From contig OX031059.1 of assembly GCA_943736015.1 (NCBI GenBank), positions 54,385,159 to 54,449,158 on the forward strand: a stretch of DNA of 64,000 nt, read 5' to 3'. The stretch comes from Tridacna crocea (lineage: Eukaryota; Mollusca; Bivalvia; Cardiida; Cardiidae). Below the pieces are notes generated by a model. The model was not told where the DNA came from, did not search any database, and saw only the letters and a list, made by a program, of their open reading frames with translations. The position numbers were made by a program, and so were the translations under genes. Below, in pieces: positions 13,201 through 28,200 of the stretch; positions within the stretch are counted from its first letter, which is position 1; each line of letters opens with the position of its first letter.

Positions 13201-16200
13201 GAGATTTTGGTGAAAAATGAAATTACATGTATAACATGAAGCCTCCTTATTCCATGATACAGCTACAAATCCCAAAACCTTGACAATATGCCGTAGGTCA
13301 CATGATCATGTGAAAATTCCATCCAAATCTGCCAAGAAATGTGGGAAGCGTTGTGTTAGGTCACATGATAATGTGAAAATTCCATTCAAATCTGCAAAGA
13401 AATGTGGGAGGAGTTGCCTTCACAACAAATAGAATGAAATAAAACATGAAGCCCCCTTTTTTCATGACGCAGCTACGAATCACAAAACCTTGAGAATATG
13501 CGATAGGTCAGACGATGCAAAACATTCTGTGAATTTATTTTTTCAATTCTGTCAAGAAATATGGGACGAGTTGCATTCACAAGAAATAAAATGAAATAAA
13601 ACATGAAGCCCCCTCTTTTCATGACGCAGCTACAAATCGCAAAATGATGACAATATGGAATAGGTCACATGACAAGAAATATTGTCGAAATTCTATTCAA
13701 TTCCGTCAAGAAATGTGGAAGGAGTTGCCTTCACAATAAATGGAATGAAATATAACATGAAACCCCCTTTTTCCATGACACCTTATTACAAGAACAAGGG
13801 CAATAACTATGGTGTTGCACGTTCAATGTATATGAAACTTTTTTCCCTGCATTTCCTAATGGAGGTTGACAGATGCGACAAGTTCAATGTAAAAACTTTG
13901 TATAGTTTTGAAGATAAGACCCCAAACATCAAAAGTGTACTTAAGTATAACTTAAGTGAAACTTAAAATCGCTCTCAGTTGGCCATTTTGCACTGAATCA
14001 AAAAAACAAAAAAAGAGTCTCCGGGGAATGGGTCATTGTAAATGTGTATAAAGTTTCACAAAATTCTGCCCAATGGCATTGGAGATATTTGCCGGGACGG
14101 ACACACGGACGGACAGATGGACAGATCGACGGAAGGAAGGACGGACAGACGGACAGACAACGCTAAAACTATATCCCTCTGCCTGTGGCAGGGGATAACA
14201 AGCAATTTCGTTGAAATGATATCCCCCGCCGAAAAAGACCTTTTTTGATACAAACATAATAAGAGGTATTGTGTTCTGCATGTACATGTGGCCTTTTTGT
14301 TATTGGTCCATGATGAAATTATATATTAAGCTCCCTTGTTCCACGGCACAGGATTTCATTACATAAACAAGAGCCGTCAGAGACAGGTTATGCTCCCCGA
14401 ACAAGTGCTTTTCATAAAATATATGAAACTGATATAAATTTACTTCTTTTATTCTAAAAGGACCTGTTCATGCTCCCCAAAAATTGAAGTGAAAGGGCAA
14501 GTACTATCTATGAGATAGCAAACACAAACTTGTAGGGGACAATAAGCCCACTAAGCCCCCTTTAAGCCCTCTTTTCCCATAAGGCAATATTGCATCATTG
14601 AAATAAATACAACTGGTGTGTGATTTGTGGCATTTTTTAATAATAATTCAAAATTCGAAATTTCATAAAATTTTGAGCAGTCATGTAGTAAATATTACAT
14701 AAAAAGACTTTTTACATGAAGCCCCCTTTTTCCGTGACGCAGCCTGTAATTGAGAAACAGGAAGAGAGGTACCTGGGCAATGTTCCAACAAGTTAAGGTT
14801 TGAAATTTCACAAAGTTTTGAGCACCGATGTAGGAGATACTAGAGAAAAACAATTTTTTCCATGAAGTCCCCTTTTTCCTTGATGCAGCCTCAAATTGAG
14901 AAACCAGGAAAGAGCTATTTGCGCATTAATAATCCATAGATTGAAAATAATAAGGGCACATGTTGAAACTTGTAAAACAAGATATAACCATAAGTTTCAT
15001 GAAATTTTGACAAAAACTGAACGAGATATTAGTAAAAATTACAATTTTGCATTAAGGCCCCTTTTTCCTTGGCATTTGACAAGAAACCCCCTTTTTCCAT
15101 GACAGAGGGTCAAATTGAAAAACACATAAAGAAACAAGAGCACATGGTGAAACTTTGGAAAAACAATATAACCATGAAGTTTAATGAAATTTTTACCAAA
15201 ACTGAATGAGACATTAGTAAAAATTGGAATTTTGCAAGAAACCCCTTTTTCCATGCCAGAACGTCAACTTATAAAAACACGTAGATTAAAAATAGTAAGG
15301 GCACATGCTAAAACTTTCCATAAACAATATAACCATGAAGTTTCATTGTATTCTGACAAACACTGAATGAGATATTGGTAAAAATTGCAATTTTGCATTA
15401 AGCCACTTTTTTCCATGTTTCGGGGTCAAATTGAAAAACTGGGAAAGATACGTCGGCGCCTTACCCTAAGGAGTTCATATATGAAGTTTTATACAATTTG
15501 GTCCAGGGGTTGTGGAGAAATGGCTTCGGATGGACGGAAGGAGGCACGGATGGACAGACGGACAGACAGACGATGCGGCGACTATATGCTCGCCCTTCGG
15601 GGAGCATAAAAATAGCACCTACCTGTGCTTCTTTCCCCAGGACACAGGAATGAAGGTCACGTTGGACGTTAATTTTTTCCAAGGAAAACTATATAATAGA
15701 AGCTCAGCAGACATAGTGGGAAAGAAGAAATTGCTCATGCTCATTAAAAGCGATTTCTCCTTTTCCCACATTAATTTTGGATCCTATACTCCTTCAGAAA
15801 ATGAACATAGCCTCTGTGCCTCAAATTCATATCAAACCCTTCATTATCTACATGTTTCTTTTTTTTTAATAAATTTGCATACATGATTACGGCTCATAAA
15901 AATGCAAAAAAAAAGAAAAGTCTCTGGAAAAAATGGGTTAAAAGCTCGGCAGACATGATGGAAAAAGGAAAAATTATTCAGTAGAAGAAATTTCTCCTTT
16001 TCCCACAGTATTTTTCAAAGAGGAAATAGCCATACTTTCAGAAATATGTATACTTCAACAGCTTCAATTTTCTGCCTGTTTCATTGTTTGCTGTGTAACT
16101 GGACTTTTTTTCCAGCTAGTTCTTTACCAGTCATATCATCCTTACACTGGCAGGCCAGTTTTGATGCTATCACCTTCATCCTGAAAGGATAGCATGACAA

Positions 16201-19200
16201 CTGGCCTGCCAGTGTCAGGAAAACGTCAGAAGCTGTATCATTTTCAGCGTTGGATGGCTGACATTGCGTAAAAAATTTTCTTTTTCCATGACAAATAAGC
16301 ATTCGTTTTAATGAAAACTTCCCCTTTTTATTTCGACCATAGGCTAGTGCAACCGTGCTAGTACTATCTGTAGAATGTTCACACAAAAGCGCTGATAGTT
16401 TTACTTTCTGTGAGAAATACACATGCGCAGTATGGATGCGCGTAAACATTTATACCAAACGTCGTTAAGTGAAACTTAAAATCGCTCTCAGTCGGCCATT
16501 TTGCATCGAATAAAAAAAAAACAACAAAAGTGTCTCGGAAAAATGGGTCATTGTACATGCGTATAAAGTTTCACGGAATTCCATCCAATGGTATTTGACA
16601 TATTTGCCGGGACAGACACAGACCACCAGGGGTAAAACATAATACGACCCTTCGGGGGTATAAAAAGGTAACATATTGTTATTGGCAGACTATCATAAGG
16701 AAGACACGTACGAAGTTTCCATCTTCTTTCATAACAGAGGAATTTCAAAGTTTTCCTTCTTTGTTCCCATGTTCAAAATTGTGACCACCAGGGCGGGGCC
16801 AGCTTGGACCCCAAGATCATCGTATCATATTTGGTAGAGGTCCACTAGAAGATGCTACAAATGAAATATCAAAGATCTACAACTTCCAGTTTCAGAGATT
16901 TTTTTTTTTTAAGTTTTCCTTCTTTGTTCCTATGTTTCGAACTTGTGACCCCTGGGGTTGGGCCAGTTTGGACCCCAGGGACATCATTTGAACAAACTTG
17001 GTAGAGGTAAACAAGCAGATGCTACATACCAAATATCGAAGCTCCACTCCTTGTTTCAGAGAAGAAGATTTTTAAAGTTTTCCTTCTTTGTTCCTACTTG
17101 TGTGACCCCCAGGACTGGGCCTGTTTGGACCCCAGGGGCATCGTATCAACAATCTTGGTAGAGGTCTACGAGGAGATGCTACATACCAAATATCAAAGCT
17201 CTGCACCTTCTAGAATCAGAGAATAAGATTTTTGAAGTTTTCCTTCTTTGTTCCTATGTTTCAAACTTGTGACCCCAAGGACCGGGCCAGTTTTGACCCG
17301 AGGGGCATCATATGAACAATCTTGGTAGAGGTCCACTAGGAGATGCTACATACCAAATATCAAAGCTCTGCACCTTCTAGTTTTAGAGAAGAAGATTTTT
17401 AAAGTTTTCCTTCTTTGTTCCTATAATTCAAACTTGTGACCCCCGGGGCAGGGCCAGTTGGGCCCCTAGGGGCATCATATGAAAAATCTTGGTAGAGGTC
17501 CACTTGGAGATGCTACATACCAAATATCAATGCTCTGCACCTTCCAGAATCACAGAAGAAGATTTTTAAAGTTTTCCTTCTTTGTTCCTATGTTTCAAAC
17601 TTGTGACCCCCGGGGCAGGGCCAGTTGGGACCCAAGGGGCATCATATGAACAATCTTCATAGAGGTCCACTAGGAGAGGCTACATACCAAATATCAAAGC
17701 TCTGCACCTTCAAGTTTCAGAGAAGAAGATATTCAAAGTTTTACCTTTTGTTCCTATGTTTCAAACTTGTGACCCCCAGGGTGGGGCCAGTTTTGACCCA
17801 AGGGACATCATATGAACAATCTTGGTAGAGGTCCACTTGGAAATGTCACATACCAAATATCAAAGCTCTGCACCTTCTAGAATCACAGAAAAAGATTTTT
17901 AAAGTTTTCCTTCTTTGTTCCTATGTTTCAAACTTGTGACCCCCGGGGCAAGGCTAGTTGGGACCCAAGGGGCATCATATGGACAGTCTTGGTACAGGTC
18001 CATTAGGAGATGCTACACACCAAATATCAAAGCTCTGCACCTTCTAGTTTCAGAGAAGAAGATATTAAAAGCTTTCCCTTTTGTTCGTATGTTTCAAACT
18101 TGTGACCCCCAGGGTGGGGCCAGTTTTGACCCCAGGGATATCATATGAACAATCTTGGTAGAGGTCCACTAGGAGATGCTACATACCAAATATCAAAGCT
18201 CTACGCCAACTAGTTTCAGAGAAGAATTTTCAAAGATTTTGCTATATTTTTCCTTTTGGTTGCCATGGCAACCAGAGTTTTGGCTGGAATTCAATCTCTT
18301 GAACAACTTTGGTAAAGCTTCACCAAAGGAACATCCTGGCCAAGTTTCATCAAGATTGGCCTAGTGGTTTAGGAGGAGAAGATGTTTAAAGAAATTGTGG
18401 ACTTCGCACGATGCACAACCGAAATTGGGCGATCACAAAAGCTCACCATGAGCACTTTGTGCTCAGGTGAGCTAAAAGTATGATTACCAAACTCCAGTAA
18501 TGAATAAGTGCAGTTTGATAAACAAGAGAGGGAAATAGTAATAAACTTTATCTTGTATAACAGGAGTTATTTCCCTTGATAACTATCTCTTTTAAATTAC
18601 AGTCACTATATAAGTCAATCTTAAACTTGTTATCTCTGGGGCAGAGCCAATTTTCACCCCAGGGCTATAATATGAAGGAATTTGATAGAGGTTCATTAGA
18701 TAAAGTTACATGCCAAATTTGGTAGCCCTGGACCTTATGGTTTCAGACAAGAAGATTTTCAAAGATGTTCAATATTTTTCAGTTTCATTGCTTTGGCAAC
18801 CAGAGTTTTTGAAGGAATCAAATTCTTTCAAGAAATTCAAAAGGGGAACATGGCATGATAATTTCTGTGAATTTTAATCAAATTTGCATTGGTAGTTTTA
18901 GAGAAGAAGTTGGAAAACAAGAGGGCCAAGATGGCCCTGGATCGCTTACCTGAATTTTTGAGATGACCATAGCCTATTTTTTTTTTTTTTGAGGTATTGA
19001 AACATTGGAACCAATTTTATAATTTTGCAAGCAATTTTCAAAAGGTCACCTGTAAAATTCATTTCGAAATCTGACCATCAGTTTCAAAAAGAAGAATTTT
19101 TAAGAATTCTTCATTTCTGTATAAGAGCAAGTATCCCCCATCCACGAGAGCCATGTTTCTTCATGGATCAAAATTTACAAACAAGTTTTGAAAAGGGTCA

Positions 19201-22200
19201 CCCAAGGAACATTTCAGAAAATTTCTTTTAAAATCTGACCAGGGGTTTCAGAGAAAGAGAATTTTCAAGAATTTCATCATGTCCATATAGTGCAAGTAGC
19301 TCCCATTCATAAGAGCAAGGCTCACCCAAGGAACATCTCTGTCAGATTATTTTAAAATCTGACTAGGGGTTTCAGAGAAAAAGAATTTTTAAGAATTTCT
19401 TCATTCCATATAGTGCAAGTAGCCCCCATTCATCAGAGCAAGCTTCTCGAAGAATCAAATTTTTGTGAACAATTTTTGAAAAGGGTCACCTAATGATCAT
19501 CTCTGTGAAATCATTTCAAAATCTGTCCAGCCGTTTCAGAGAAGAATAATTTTTAAGAATTTCTTCATTTCCCTATAGTGCAAGTAGCCCCCATTCACCA
19601 GAGCCGTGTTTCTTGACGGATCAAAATTTTGTGAACAATTTTTGAAGAGGGTCACTAAAGGAACATCTCTGAGAAATTATTTCAAAATCTGACCAGCGGT
19701 TTCAGAGAAGAAAATTTTTTAAGAATTTCCTCATTTCCCTATAGCGCAAGAAGTCCCAATTCACCAGAGCCATGTTTCTCGACGGATCAAAATTTTGCGA
19801 ACATTTTTTGAAAAGGGTCACCCAAGGAACAGCTCTGTGAAATTATTTCAAAATCTGACCAGCAGTTTCAGAGAAGAAGATTTTTAAAGAATTCCTTCAT
19901 TTCTGTATAGTGCAAGTAGCCCCCATTCACCAGAGCCACATTTTTTGACGGATCAAAATTTCGCGACCATTTTTTGAAAAGGGTCACCCAAGGAACATAT
20001 CTGTAAAATTATTTCAAAATCCGACCAGCGGTTTCATCAGAGAAGATTTTTAAAGAATTCCTTCACCTCTGTATAGTGCAAGTAGCCCCCATTCACCAGA
20101 GCCACAATTTTTGACAGATCAAAATTTCACGAACAATTTTTGAAAAGGGTCACCCAAGGAACATATCTGTGAAATTATTTCAAAATCCGACCAGCGGTTT
20201 CAGAGGAGAAGATTTTTAAAGAATTTGCTAAAAAATTCCATTTCGTTGCCATGGCAACCAGAGTTTTTGACGGAATTAAATTCTGTGAACAATTTTTAAA
20301 AAGGACCTCCCAAGGAACATTCCTGCCAAGTTTGGTCCAAATTGGCCCAGCGGTTTAGGAGGAGTTGATGTTTAAAGAATTGTTGACGACGCACGACGCA
20401 CGACGGACACCTTGTGACCCTAAAAGCTCCCCTTGAGCATGTTGTGCTCAGGTGAGCTAAAAAAAAAGAGTAAACACACAGATATAAAGATGGACAGACA
20501 CACGAATAGGTACACTCACGAACAGATGCATGGATGCAAAGTTGCATGACGGACACAGGGCCATGACATAAGCCTGCAGGCCTTTGGCCAGTTGAGCTAA
20601 AAATTAAAAATTTACAAGGGGCAATAACTCTAAATATACTGAAGACAAAGTTATAGTTCTTGTACCCTGCACCTTTCCTTTATGTAACCTATCTGAACAT
20701 GAACTTTGAAGTAACTAGCTTTCATACTTTGAAAGATATGTCCCAGACAAGATTTTCATGACCCATGGATGAATAGTCAGACAGAAGGAAGAACAGAAGG
20801 ACAGATTGACATGATGAAACCAGTATACTCCTTTCTACATATTGGTAGGGGGTATTAAAACATCTGAAATAGAAATTTTGAAACAATAGATTTACAAACT
20901 ATGGAATGTTACAATGACACTTTGGATTCCTCAGGGAATTATTAAAACACTATGAAAAATAACACTCTACTGTTCAATACTTCAGCTATTGCCTTTTTCA
21001 AGAGTTGGAAACAATTTATCCTTCTAGATCATCTTTTCAGTGTCAAAGTATAGTGTGTATAGCATGCAGTCATTCATCCATGTGTCCGTCCATCTCTATG
21101 TCTGTGTGTATAGCATAGCATAGTTGACGTCACCGTTTATTAGTATAACAACATGTCTGCATGTCATAAAAAAATATTCTAGAAGGATAAAGTGTTTCTA
21201 ACTCTTGAACAAGAGGGCCAAGATGGCCCTGGATCGCTCACCTGAATATTTGAGAGGACCATAGCCTTTTTTTTTTAAGGTATTGAAACACTGGAAACAA
21301 AATCATTATTTTGCCAAGCAATTTTTAAAAGGTCACCTGTAAAAGGCCTTTCAAAATCGGGCCAGCAGTGTCAAAAAAGAAGAATTTTTAGGAGTTTCTT
21401 AATTTCTGTTCAGTGCAAGTAGCCCCCATTCACCAGAGCAATGTTTCTTGACGAATCAAACTTTCACGAACAATTTTTGAAAAGGGTCACCCAAGGAATA
21501 TCTCTGTGAAAATTTTCCAAAATCTGACCAGCCGTTTCAGAGAAGAAGAATTTTTAAGAATTTCTTCATTGCCCTATAGTGCAAGTAGCCCCCATTCACA
21601 GAGCCATGTTTCTTGATGAATCAAAATTTCATTAACAATTTTTGAAAAGGATCACCCAAGGAACATCTCTGTGAAATTATTTCAAAATCTGACCAGCCGT
21701 TCGAGAGAAAAAGTATTTTTAAGAATTTCTTCATTTCTGTATAGTGCAAGTAGCCCCCATTCACCAGAGCCATGTTTCTTGACCTATCAAAATTTCATGA
21801 ACATTTTTTGAAAAGGGTCACCCAAGGAACATCTCTGTGAAATTATTTCAAAATCTGACCAGCGGTTTCAGAGAAGAAGAATTTTTAAGAATTTCTTCAT
21901 TGCTGTATAGTGCAAGAAGCCCCCATTCACCAGAGCCATGTTTCTTGATGAATCAAAATTTCGCGAACAATTTTTGAAAAGGGTCATCCAAGGAACATCT
22001 CTGTGAAATTATTTTAAAATCTGACCAGTGGTTTCAGAAAAGAAGAATTTTTAAGAATTTCTTCATTGCTGTATAGTGCAAGAAGAATTTTTGAAAAGGG
22101 TTACCCAAGGAACATCTCTGTGAAATTATTTTAAAATCTGGCCAGCGGTTTCAGAGAAGAAGAAATTTTAAGAATTTCTTCATTTCTGTATAGTGCAAGA

Positions 22201-25200
22201 AGCCCCCATTCACCAGAGCCATGTTTCTTGGCAGATCAAAATTTCGCGACCACTTTTTGAAATGGGTCACCCAAGGAACATCTGTGTGAAATTATTTAAA
22301 AATCTGGCCAGCGGTTTTAGAGAAGAAGATTTTTAAAGAATTTCCTAGAAATTCCATTTCGTTGCCATGGCAACCAGAGTTTTTGACGAAATCAAATTCT
22401 GCGAACAGTTTTTAAAGAGGACCACCCAAGGAACATTTCAGCCAAGTTTGGTCCAAATTAGCCAAGCGGTTTAGGAGTAGTTGATGTTTAAAGAATTGTT
22501 GATGACGCATGACGGACGAAGCACGACGGACACCGGGTGATCCTAAAAGCTCCCCTTGAGCATGTTGTGCTCAGGTGAGCTAAAAAGGCATTAGCCAAAA
22601 TATTGAACATTAGAGTGTTATTTTTCATAGTATGGAATGTTAGTTTACAAAGAAATTACCTTTGTTCCATCTTTGAAAAACCTGAAAGTTGGCATGGCTG
22701 AGATTTCCTGTGCTTCTGCAGTCTCCTATAAAAGAACAAAACAAATAAGTTTTAGCATGATTTTACTCATTTATAATGGAAGATGTTCTACTTATTATCG
22801 TGTCATACAAAACTAGTAACAGGAGGGCCATGATGGCCCTGTATTGCTTCACTGGCTAATAAGTCAAAACATTACGAGACAAACATAGCAGTACTGGCAA
22901 ACTGCTTATAAACTGAAAGATGTACAAAACCTCTTCCATTAAGTCCTATGAGAAAGTTATGACCCCAGGGTACAGCCATTTATGGGCCACAAAGCTACAA
23001 TTACAGGAATCCTAGTAGAGGTCCACAATAAAAAGCCCAATACCAAATAATACGGCTCCAGAATATGTGGATATAAACAACAAGAATATTTTCAAAGTTT
23101 CCTCAATAAAAGGCCCTGTAAAACATAAGACCTCTGACACAAGGCTAAATTTAGTGGCTGAAGTAGTAGAGGTCCACAATATAAAGCCCAATACCAAAAA
23201 AATACAGCTCCAGAATATGTGGATATAAACAACAAGAATACTTCCAAAGTTTCCTCAATAAAAGGCCCTGTAAAACATGAGATCCCTGACACAAGGCTAA
23301 ATTTAGTAGCTGAAGTAGTAGAGGTCCACAATATAAAGTCCAATATCAAATAATACGGCTCCAGAATATGTGGATATAAACAACAAGAATACTTTCAAAG
23401 TTTCCTCAATAAAAGGCCCTGTAAAACATAAGACCCCTGACACAAGGCTAAATTTAGTAGCTGAACTAGTAGAGGTCCACAATATAAAGCCCAATACCAA
23501 ATAATACGGCTCCAGAATATGTGGATATAAACAACAAGAGTATTTTGCAAAGTTTCCTCAATAAAAGGCCCTGTAAAACATGAGATCCCTGAGACAAGGC
23601 TAAATTTAGTAGCCCTTAGTCTCATGGTTCATTAACAAGACGATTTCTGAAGCTTTCACTATAAAGGCCTGTGTAAAACTTGTGACCCCTGGGGTGGGAC
23701 CAAACATGACCCTAAGGTTATAGTTTGGACTCCCTTGGTAGAGGCCCACTTGATAAAGCCAGACGCAAAAATTAGTAGCCTCAGGTATCATGGCTAGATA
23801 AGAAAAGATTTTTAAAGTTTTCTCATTAAAATGAAGATAAATAGCAAATATCAAAGCCAAATAATTCTGACAGTGTATGTAACTGTGCAAAAAGCGTTTT
23901 TTTTCTTTTCCCAAAATGCTTTCACAACCTTTCTTATTCAGGGTCATTGAAAGTCAGGATTGCATGGTAAGGGATTGAATTAACTTGGAAGGCCAGGCAT
24001 TAATTTCCCGGTCAAAATGGTGGTCATTGGCAGGTCAAAAAAAACATCATTCACTCACTGGTAAGACACAAATGAGACTTGTCTCAATAACTTTTTATCA
24101 AATGTCAAAGGATGTTGGCTGAGACAGTTATCAAGCCAGCGCAAACTGGGAACCCTAAACTAACAGCTCACAACATTACTGACTGATCTATCTGGGCTTG
24201 ACAAGTCCAGTATTTGAAAGGTAACCCTTTTTTCCATGACACATCTTACAGAAGGAACTTTTATCAAAGGACTATCCTAAGGAAGACATGTTTGAAGTTT
24301 CATAAATGCCAAGGACTTAAGAAGATATCTGTCAAGGAGGATGGATGGGCAAAATGACTGTAATTGGTCCATAATGAAATTATACATTTAGTCCCCTTTT
24401 TTGATAACATGTCGTTTCATGAAATAAAATCAAATAACTATTGTCTGTGGCTTACCAAGATGAAGTTTAATTATATTTTGTCCTGTAGTGAAAGAGATAT
24501 TCATCCATAGTAGAAATATACACCAAGCCCCCTTTTTCCATGACATGACATTTAATGAAACAAGAGGGCCATGATGGCCCTGAAATCGCTCACCTGAGTC
24601 TATTGACCAAACATGAACCATCTAGTTTCCCAGTGACCTAGTTTTTTATGAGACATTACCCATCATCAAACACTTTTGAGATATCAACAATAAGACAAAC
24701 ATTCTGACCAAGTTTCATGAGTATTGGACTGAAAATGTGGTCTCTACAGCATACAAAAGGTTTTTCTAAGATTTCACCAAGTGACCTAGTTTTGGACCCG
24801 ACAATTACCCTTTATTAAACTCTTTTGAGACATCACCAAAACAAACATTCTGACCAAGTCTGAAGAGTATCAGGCAGAAAATGTAGCCTCTAGAGTGTAC
24901 ACAAGGTTTTTTAATATTTAACCCATTGACCTAGTTTTTGACTCCACATGACCCATTTTCAAACTCATTTAAGGTATCACCTGGACAAATATTATGAACA
25001 AGTTTTAGGAGTATCAGACTGAAAATGTGTCCTCCATAGCATACAATAGGTGTTTATAACACTTGACCTATTGACCCAGTTTTTGACCCAACAAGACCCA
25101 TTTTCAAACTCATCCAAGATATGATAAAGGCAAACATTCTGACTAATTTTCAAGCAAACATTCTGACTAATTTTCAAGAGTGTTGGACTGAAAATGTGGC

Positions 25201-28200
25201 ATCCAGAGCATTTACAAGGTTTTTCTAAGATTTGACCTGGTGACCTAGTTTTTAACCCCCAATGACCCATTTTCAAACTTGTCTAATATATCATCAAGGC
25301 AAACATTCTGACCAACTTACAAGAGTTTTAGACTGATAATATGGCCTCTAGAGCCTACAAAAGGTTTTTCTAACATTTGACCTGGTGACCTAGTTTTTGC
25401 CTCCATATGACCCATTTTCAAACTCGTCCAAGATATCATAAAGGCATATATCCTAACCAACTTTCAAGAGTTTTGGACTGAAAATGTGGTCTCTAGAGCA
25501 TACACAAGGTTTTTCTAAGATTTGACCTAGTGACCTAGTTTTTGACCCCACATGATCCATTTTCAAACTTGTCAGAGATATCATAAAGACAAACATCCTG
25601 ACCAACTTTCAAGAGTTTTGGACTGTAAATGTGGGCTCTAGAGCGTACACAAGGTTTTTCTAAAATTTGACCTAATGACCTAGTTTTTGATCCCACATGA
25701 CCCATTTTCGATCTTGTCTAAGATATTATCCAGGCAAACATCCTGACCAATTTTCATGAGTATCGGACTGAAAATGTGGAGTTTAGAGCTTACACAAGGT
25801 TTTTCTAAGATTTGACTTAGTGACCTAGTTTTTGACCTGGCATGACCCATTTTCAATCTCGTTCTAGATTTCATTGAGGCAAACTTTCATGAGAATTGGA
25901 TTGTAAATGTAGCCTCTAGAGCGTACACAAGGTTTTTTTAAGATTTGACCTAGTGACCTAGTTTTTGACCCGACATGAACCATTTTCGGACGTGTTTGAG
26001 ATATCATCAAGACAAACATTCTGACCAACTTTCAAGAGTTTTCGACTGAAAATGTGGCCTCTAGAGCGTACACAAGGTTTTTCTAAGATTTGACCGAGTG
26101 ACCTAGTTTTCATCCGACATGACCCATTTTCAAACTCATCCAAGATATCATCCAGGCAAACATCCTGACCAACTTGCATGAGTATCAGACTGAAAATGTG
26201 GCCTCTAGAGCGTACACAAGGTTTTTCTAAAATTTGACTTTGTGACCTAGTTTTTGACCCGACTTCACCCATTTTCAAACTCATCTGAGATTTCATCAAG
26301 GCAAACATGCTGACCAACTTTCATGAGTATCGGACTGAAAATGTGGCCTCTAGAACCTACACAAGGTAAAAAGTTGACGACGGAAAACGGACACAGCACG
26401 ATCACAATAGCTCACCATGAACACTCCGTGATCAGGTGCGCTAAAAAGGTAAAATACTACTATTGTTATTGGCAGACTATCATAGGGAACATGCATACGA
26501 AGTTTCCATCTTGATTCAGAGCAGAAGAATTTTAAATTTTTCTTTCTTTGTTCCCATGTTCAATCTTGTGACCAGCGCGGGGCCAGTTTGGACCCCAGGG
26601 GCATTGTATGAACAAACTTAGTAGAGAAGATGCTACAAACGGAATATTAAAGCTCTACAACTTCCACTTTCAGAGAAAATTTTTTGTAAAGTTTTAATTC
26701 TTGTTCTTATATTTCGAAATTGTGAGCCCCGGGGCTGGGCCAGTTTTGACACCAGGGGCATTGTTTGAAGAAACTTGGTAGAGGTCCACTAGCAGATGCT
26801 ACATACCAAATATCAAAGCTCTGCACCTTCCAGTTTCAGAGAAGAAGAATTTTAAAGTTTTCCTTCTTTATTCCTATATCTCAAACTTTTGAACCCCGGG
26901 ATTGGGCCAGTTTTGACCCCAGGGACATCATATGAACAAACTTTGTAAGAGTCAACAAGAAAATGCTACACACCAAATATCAAAGCTCTACACCTACTAG
27001 TTTCAGAGAAGAAGAATTTTAAAGTTTTCCTTCTTTGTTCCTATGTGAGGCCAGATTTCACCTCAGGGACATCATATGAACATTCTTAGTAGAGGTCCAC
27101 TAGGGGTGCTACATACCAAAGCTCTACACCTACTAGTTTTAGAGACAAAGTGTTTTAAAGTTTCCTTCTTTGTTCTACTAACTAGTTTCTTTTATCCCAT
27201 TACCACATAACAAAATTTTAGACTAGTCCAATTTGAAAGCATTTGAAGATGAAAAATGCAGCTCAAATGATAAATTATGTTTTTGATAGGGTAGAAAATG
27301 TTATGGAAAAAGGAGAAAATACTGATTACCAGCATTTTCTCCATTTCCCACGATCTTTTCAAAAGCCCTCTTCTTCAGAGTCATTAAAACTTAGTGTTGT
27401 ATGGTAAAGGGTCAAAACACTACAGAGACGTACATGAATAGAAACAGTAATACTTACAGAATTTTCATCAACATCCACCTTGATAAACTTTACTGATTGA
27501 AACTCCTTCGCCATTTCCTGTGTAGAAAAATAAGAAATAAACAAAACGGTTATGATGGCCCCCGATGCTGCTCACCTGTGCCTTTTGACTAAACATGATC
27601 CCCTTTCAACTTCTTCAAACATATAATGACATTTTTATCAAACATTCATTAAAATGTTGCCTCTATAGGGTAGACAAGCTTTTATATAGACCTCTAAAAA
27701 TAATCTTATTAACGGAATGCGATAAGGAGTGGCCCTTGTTTTCAATAATTCTTCGTATATGGGACGAACAGTTAAATTAAATGATAATTTTAGTTAAAAT
27801 GTTCATTAAAAAGGCTTAAATGATTTACAAGCTATCGATTCTACTAAGCAAGTAGAAGTGAAATGGATAAAATCCCTGCCTCTCAAACCAGTTATCCTGG
27901 TTTAAGCCATTGGACCCATCTTTTTAGGATGAAAGTTCTATATTTTTTGGTTTTCTCCTTTCTTCTCCTTGTTTGATTGTCTTTTGTGTTTCTTTTTCCT
28001 TTCTTTTTTTTTTAGGTGTGAATGTTTTTTTGTCATAGATATTGTTTTTTATTATTACATTTATTACAACTGTAGGGAACAAGAGGACCATGACGGTCCT
28101 ATATCACTCACCTGAGTACTAAGCAGTAAAGGTCTACAATGAAGATAAAATACCAAATATCAAAGTTCAAGGTCAAATAATTCTGACAGGGTATGTAACT

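Noticed and set aside
12474-14366. LTR-like direct repeats (12474-12650 and 14198-14366)
   Set aside because: No primer-binding site, polypurine tract or pol gene between them; the second copy starts exactly at the end of the first element, fitting tandem Helitron-like copies.
16958-18364. Repeated plus-strand frames with similar peptides
   Set aside because: They arise from the H3 core array; frames break at random between units.
23012-23625. Ladder of overlapping similar reverse-strand open frames
   Set aside because: Each copy is the same frame through successive H8 core units; this is repeat periodicity, not a protein repeat family.
24992-26317. Reverse-strand frames with repeated S-Q-I-L-E-K-P-C motifs
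   Set aside because: They track the H2 core period of about 145 bp and have no start or splice context of their own.
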